Below are positions 62,326-64,000 of a stretch of 64,000 nt of DNA, piece after piece. Numbering within the stretch: position 1 is the stretch's first letter; each line of letters begins with the position of its first letter. The DNA comes from Sinomonas mesophila (lineage in GTDB: Bacteria > Actinomycetota > Actinomycetes > Actinomycetales > Micrococcaceae), in contig NZ_KV908325.1 in assembly GCF_001999765.1 (NCBI RefSeq), positions 186,256 through 250,255 on the forward strand, read 5' to 3'. Below the pieces are notes generated by a model, which worked only from the letters and a program-made list of their open reading frames with translations, was not told where the DNA came from and made no database searches. The position numbers were made by a program, and so were the translations under genes.

Positions 62326-62817
62326 TCAGCTGGCCTTCACAACGAGGATCGGCTGGGTGCCCGTGTGCGGGCGCACGACGGCGCCGGTGGACTTCCCCGT
62401 GATGGCGAGCCGTGGCGCCGCGGCGGGGAGGGCGGCGGGCGTCGGGGCCGGTGCGGGCACGTCCGCGGGCTCGGGCCGGAGCCGTCCGGCCGGGGACTGT
62501 GCCTCCCGGGACTGGGCCGCGGACGCGTAGGTCGCGGCGCTGTGTGAGGCGAGGATCGCATCCGCCTTGGCGACCACGGCGGCGCGCACCGAGTCCGCGC
62601 CCGCGGGTGCCGCCGTCGTCCGCTCCTGTGCCTGCCCGCGCGCGAACAGGCGCTGGAACGGCCGGAGGACGATCCCGAGGAGGGACGCGACGCCCTGGCC
62701 GGCCCCCGCGAGGAAGAGCACGATGACGAATGCCATCGAAAAGCACAGGAAGAGGACGCCCCCGATGACGAGGGTTCCGAGATAGACCAGATTGGCCACG
62801 AGCAAGGCGTCGTCCAC
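62326..62817 (-). CDS. Membrane protein with Pro/Ala-rich tail (163 aa)
   Basis: Two N-terminal TM helices: VANLVYLGTLVIGGVLFLCF (about 8-27) and VIVLFLAGAGQGVASLLGIV; then a basic loop RPFQRLFARGQAQERTTAAP, and an Ala/Pro tail ending TGTQPILVVKAS. Family not recognised. GGAACGGCT upstream of ATG 62817. Located 127 bp upstream of the WXG100 gene on the same strand; co-transcription and an ESX link are possible but unproved. Confidence 0.75.
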   Translation of the reverse strand: MDDALLVANLVYLGTLVIGGVLFLCFSMAFVIVLFLAGAGQGVASLLGIVLRPFQRLFARGQAQERTTAAPAGADSVRAAVVAKADAILASHSAATYASAAQSREAQSPAGRLRPEPADVPAPAPTPAALPAAAPRLAITGKSTGAVVRPHTGTQPILVVKAS

Positions 62818-63003
62818 AGCCGTTCCTCCCGACAGGTCACGTCACAAGGTATGCGTGCCCTCCCATGTTTCCCGGGGTTGACTCGCCCTAACAAGCCTCC
62901 GCGCATCCTGTTGCAGAAAAGCAACGGACCCGTTATCGAACGTGACAAAGTCGTCACCCCGTGTCTCGGGAACATCCCGCGCCGGGGCGGGGTTGCCGCA
63001 GAC

Positions 63004-64000
63004 GTGACCGCCCTGAGCATCCTGGACCTTGCCCCCGTCGTGGAGGGCTCCACCGTGGCCGACGCCCTCGCCGACGCGACGCGCCTCGCGCGCCTCGCGG
63101 AGGAGTCCGGGTACCGGCGTCTATGGTACGCCGAGCACCACAACACGGACGCCCTGGCGTCGAGCGCGACCGCCCTGCTCATCGCCAACGCCGCCGCGAA
63201 CACGTCCACGCTGCGCGTCGGCTCCGGCGGCATCATGCTGCCGAACCACGCTCCGCTCGCGGTCGCGGAGGCGTTCGGCACGCTCGCCAACCTCTACGGC
63301 GACCGGATCGACCTTGGCCTCGGCCGCGCGCCCGGCACGGATCCGCGCACCGCAGCGCTCCTGCGCCGCGGCTCGCACGACGACGGCGAGGCCGCCTTCG
63401 CGGCGAACATCCGGCTCCTCGCGTGGTACTTCGGGGAGCAGGTCGACGAATCAGTACAGGGTGGCGGTACCGAGTCCACCCAGCTCTCGCACGGCGTCCA
63501 CGCCGGGGTGGCCCGGGGGACGAACGTGCCGCTGTGGATCCTCGGGAGCTCGACGGCGGGTGCCGCCCTCGCCGGGCAGCTCGGCCTGCCCTTCGCGGCC
63601 GCGAGCCAATTCGCCCCGTTCCAGCTCTCCGAGGCCATCTGGACCTATCGGCAGATGTTCAACCCCGCGGCGCCGACCGCCCAGATCCCCGAGCCCTACG
63701 TCATGGCGGGGGCGAACCTCATGGCCGCCCCGACGCGGGAGGAAGCCGAGCACCTCTTCACGACGCACCAGCAGATGTTCCTCGGCATCCGCCGGGGCAC
63801 CCGCGGGCCGCTGCGCCCGCCCGTGCGAGAGCTCGACTGGGCCCCGCACGAGGAGCAGATGGCGTCCTCGGCCCTGCGCGTCTCCGCGGTTGGCACGCCG
63901 GAGGAGTGCGCGGAGTTCCTCAGGACGTTCGCCGCTTCCTACGGGATCGACGAGCTCATCCTCACCGGCTACGCCCACGACCCGTCCCTGCGCGAGCGCT
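63004..64000 (+). CDS. LLM class flavin-dependent monooxygenase (MsnO8/alkanal-type), 3' truncated
   Basis: 332 codons visible, no stop before the window end. VTALSILDLAPVVEGSTVAD at the N-terminus, WYAEHHNTDALASSATALLI (the E-H-H motif, about 43-62), SGGIMLPNHAPLAVAEAFG, DRIDLGLGRAPGTDP, PLWILGSSTAGAALAGQLGL and a C-terminal GTPEECAEFLRTFA. This is the single-gene luciferase-like family (MsnO8-like), distinct from the NtaA-type enzyme at 15080. Uses FMNH2 and O2. GTG 63004 chosen; SD weak. Substrate unknown. Confidence 0.9.
   Translation, partial: MTALSILDLAPVVEGSTVADALADATRLARLAEESGYRRLWYAEHHNTDALASSATALLIANAAANTSTLRVGSGGIMLPNHAPLAVAEAFGTLANLYGDRIDLGLGRAPGTDPRTAALLRRGSHDDGEAAFAANIRLLAWYFGEQVDESVQGGGTESTQLSHGVHAGVARGTNVPLWILGSSTAGAALAGQLGLPFAAASQFAPFQLSEAIWTYRQMFNPAAPTAQIPEPYVMAGANLMAAPTREEAEHLFTTHQQMFLGIRRGTRGPLRPPVRELDWAPHEEQMASSALRVSAVGTPEECAEFLRTFAASYGIDELILTGYAHDPSLRER

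Noticed and set aside
61579-62547. 322-codon plus-strand frame across the WXG100 gene
   Set aside because: It is antisense to the WXG100 gene, has many Arg/Ser and no family features.
1-64000. tRNA, rRNA, insertion sequence, prophage or integrase
   Set aside because: I looked for clover-leaf-like runs, transposase or integrase motifs and found none; the repeats are short and non-coding.

Overview
The window is a very GC-rich actinobacterial chromosome segment. Strong C/G bias at third codon positions, frequent GTG starts, GGAGG-type ribosome binding sites, an ESX/WXG100 protein, a CsoR-type copper operator and a SigB/F-like stress sigma factor all fit Micrococcales. An Arthrobacter/Sinomonas-like member of the Micrococcaceae is my best guess, by overall impression only. 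I see no tRNA, rRNA, CRISPR array, prophage or insertion sequence.

Layout. Bases 1-2376 hold the end of a beta-ketoacyl-ACP synthase and a WYL regulator. Bases 2381-32588 form a large catabolic region. It contains IclR and GntR/FCD regulators, MFS transporters, a ketoglutarate-semialdehyde dehydrogenase, two fumarylacetoacetase-fold enzymes, two flavin amine oxidases, quinone-oxidoreductase-type dehydrogenases, an enolase-superfamily enzyme, a DapA-type lyase, an aldehyde dehydrogenase, a two-component FMN monooxygenase with its flavin reductase and a SnoaL-like protein, and a natural SnoaL-flavin reductase fusion. Many functions occur twice. Four loci are broken: a riboflavin-kinase stub, an IlvD/EDD dehydratase with an internal deletion, a quinone oxidoreductase with two compensating frameshifts, and an MFS transporter that lost its first membrane helix. 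The products point to amines or cyclic imines and/or sugar acids being converted to 2-oxoglutarate; the substrate cannot be read from sequence.

Bases 32766-35765 are a stress block (GlsB/YeaQ, CsbD, TetR with two palindromic operators, sigma factor, proline-rich protein). Bases 36125-41340 hold a GlcD-type oxidase and a GH65 phosphorylase with beta-phosphoglucomutase. Bases 41510-48434 hold small housekeeping and stress genes, then alanine dehydrogenase divergent from a PucR regulator. Bases 48768-54632 hold an amino-acid permease and a copper module (CsoR operator, CopB-type ATPase, DUF6153, DUF305). The rest has a GntR regulator, an MFS transporter, TetR, malic enzyme, Lrp/AsnC, WXG100 and the start of a luciferase-like monooxygenase.

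Two cis-elements tie the catabolic region together. GAAC/GTTC boxes lie upstream of the IclR gene, the transporter operon, the dehydrogenase operon, the monooxygenase operon and the GntR/quinone-oxidoreductase pair. A separate 36-38 nt promoter-like element is shared by the second amine-oxidase operon and the second MFS gene. The window also carries several families of intergenic repeats, often at gene ends.
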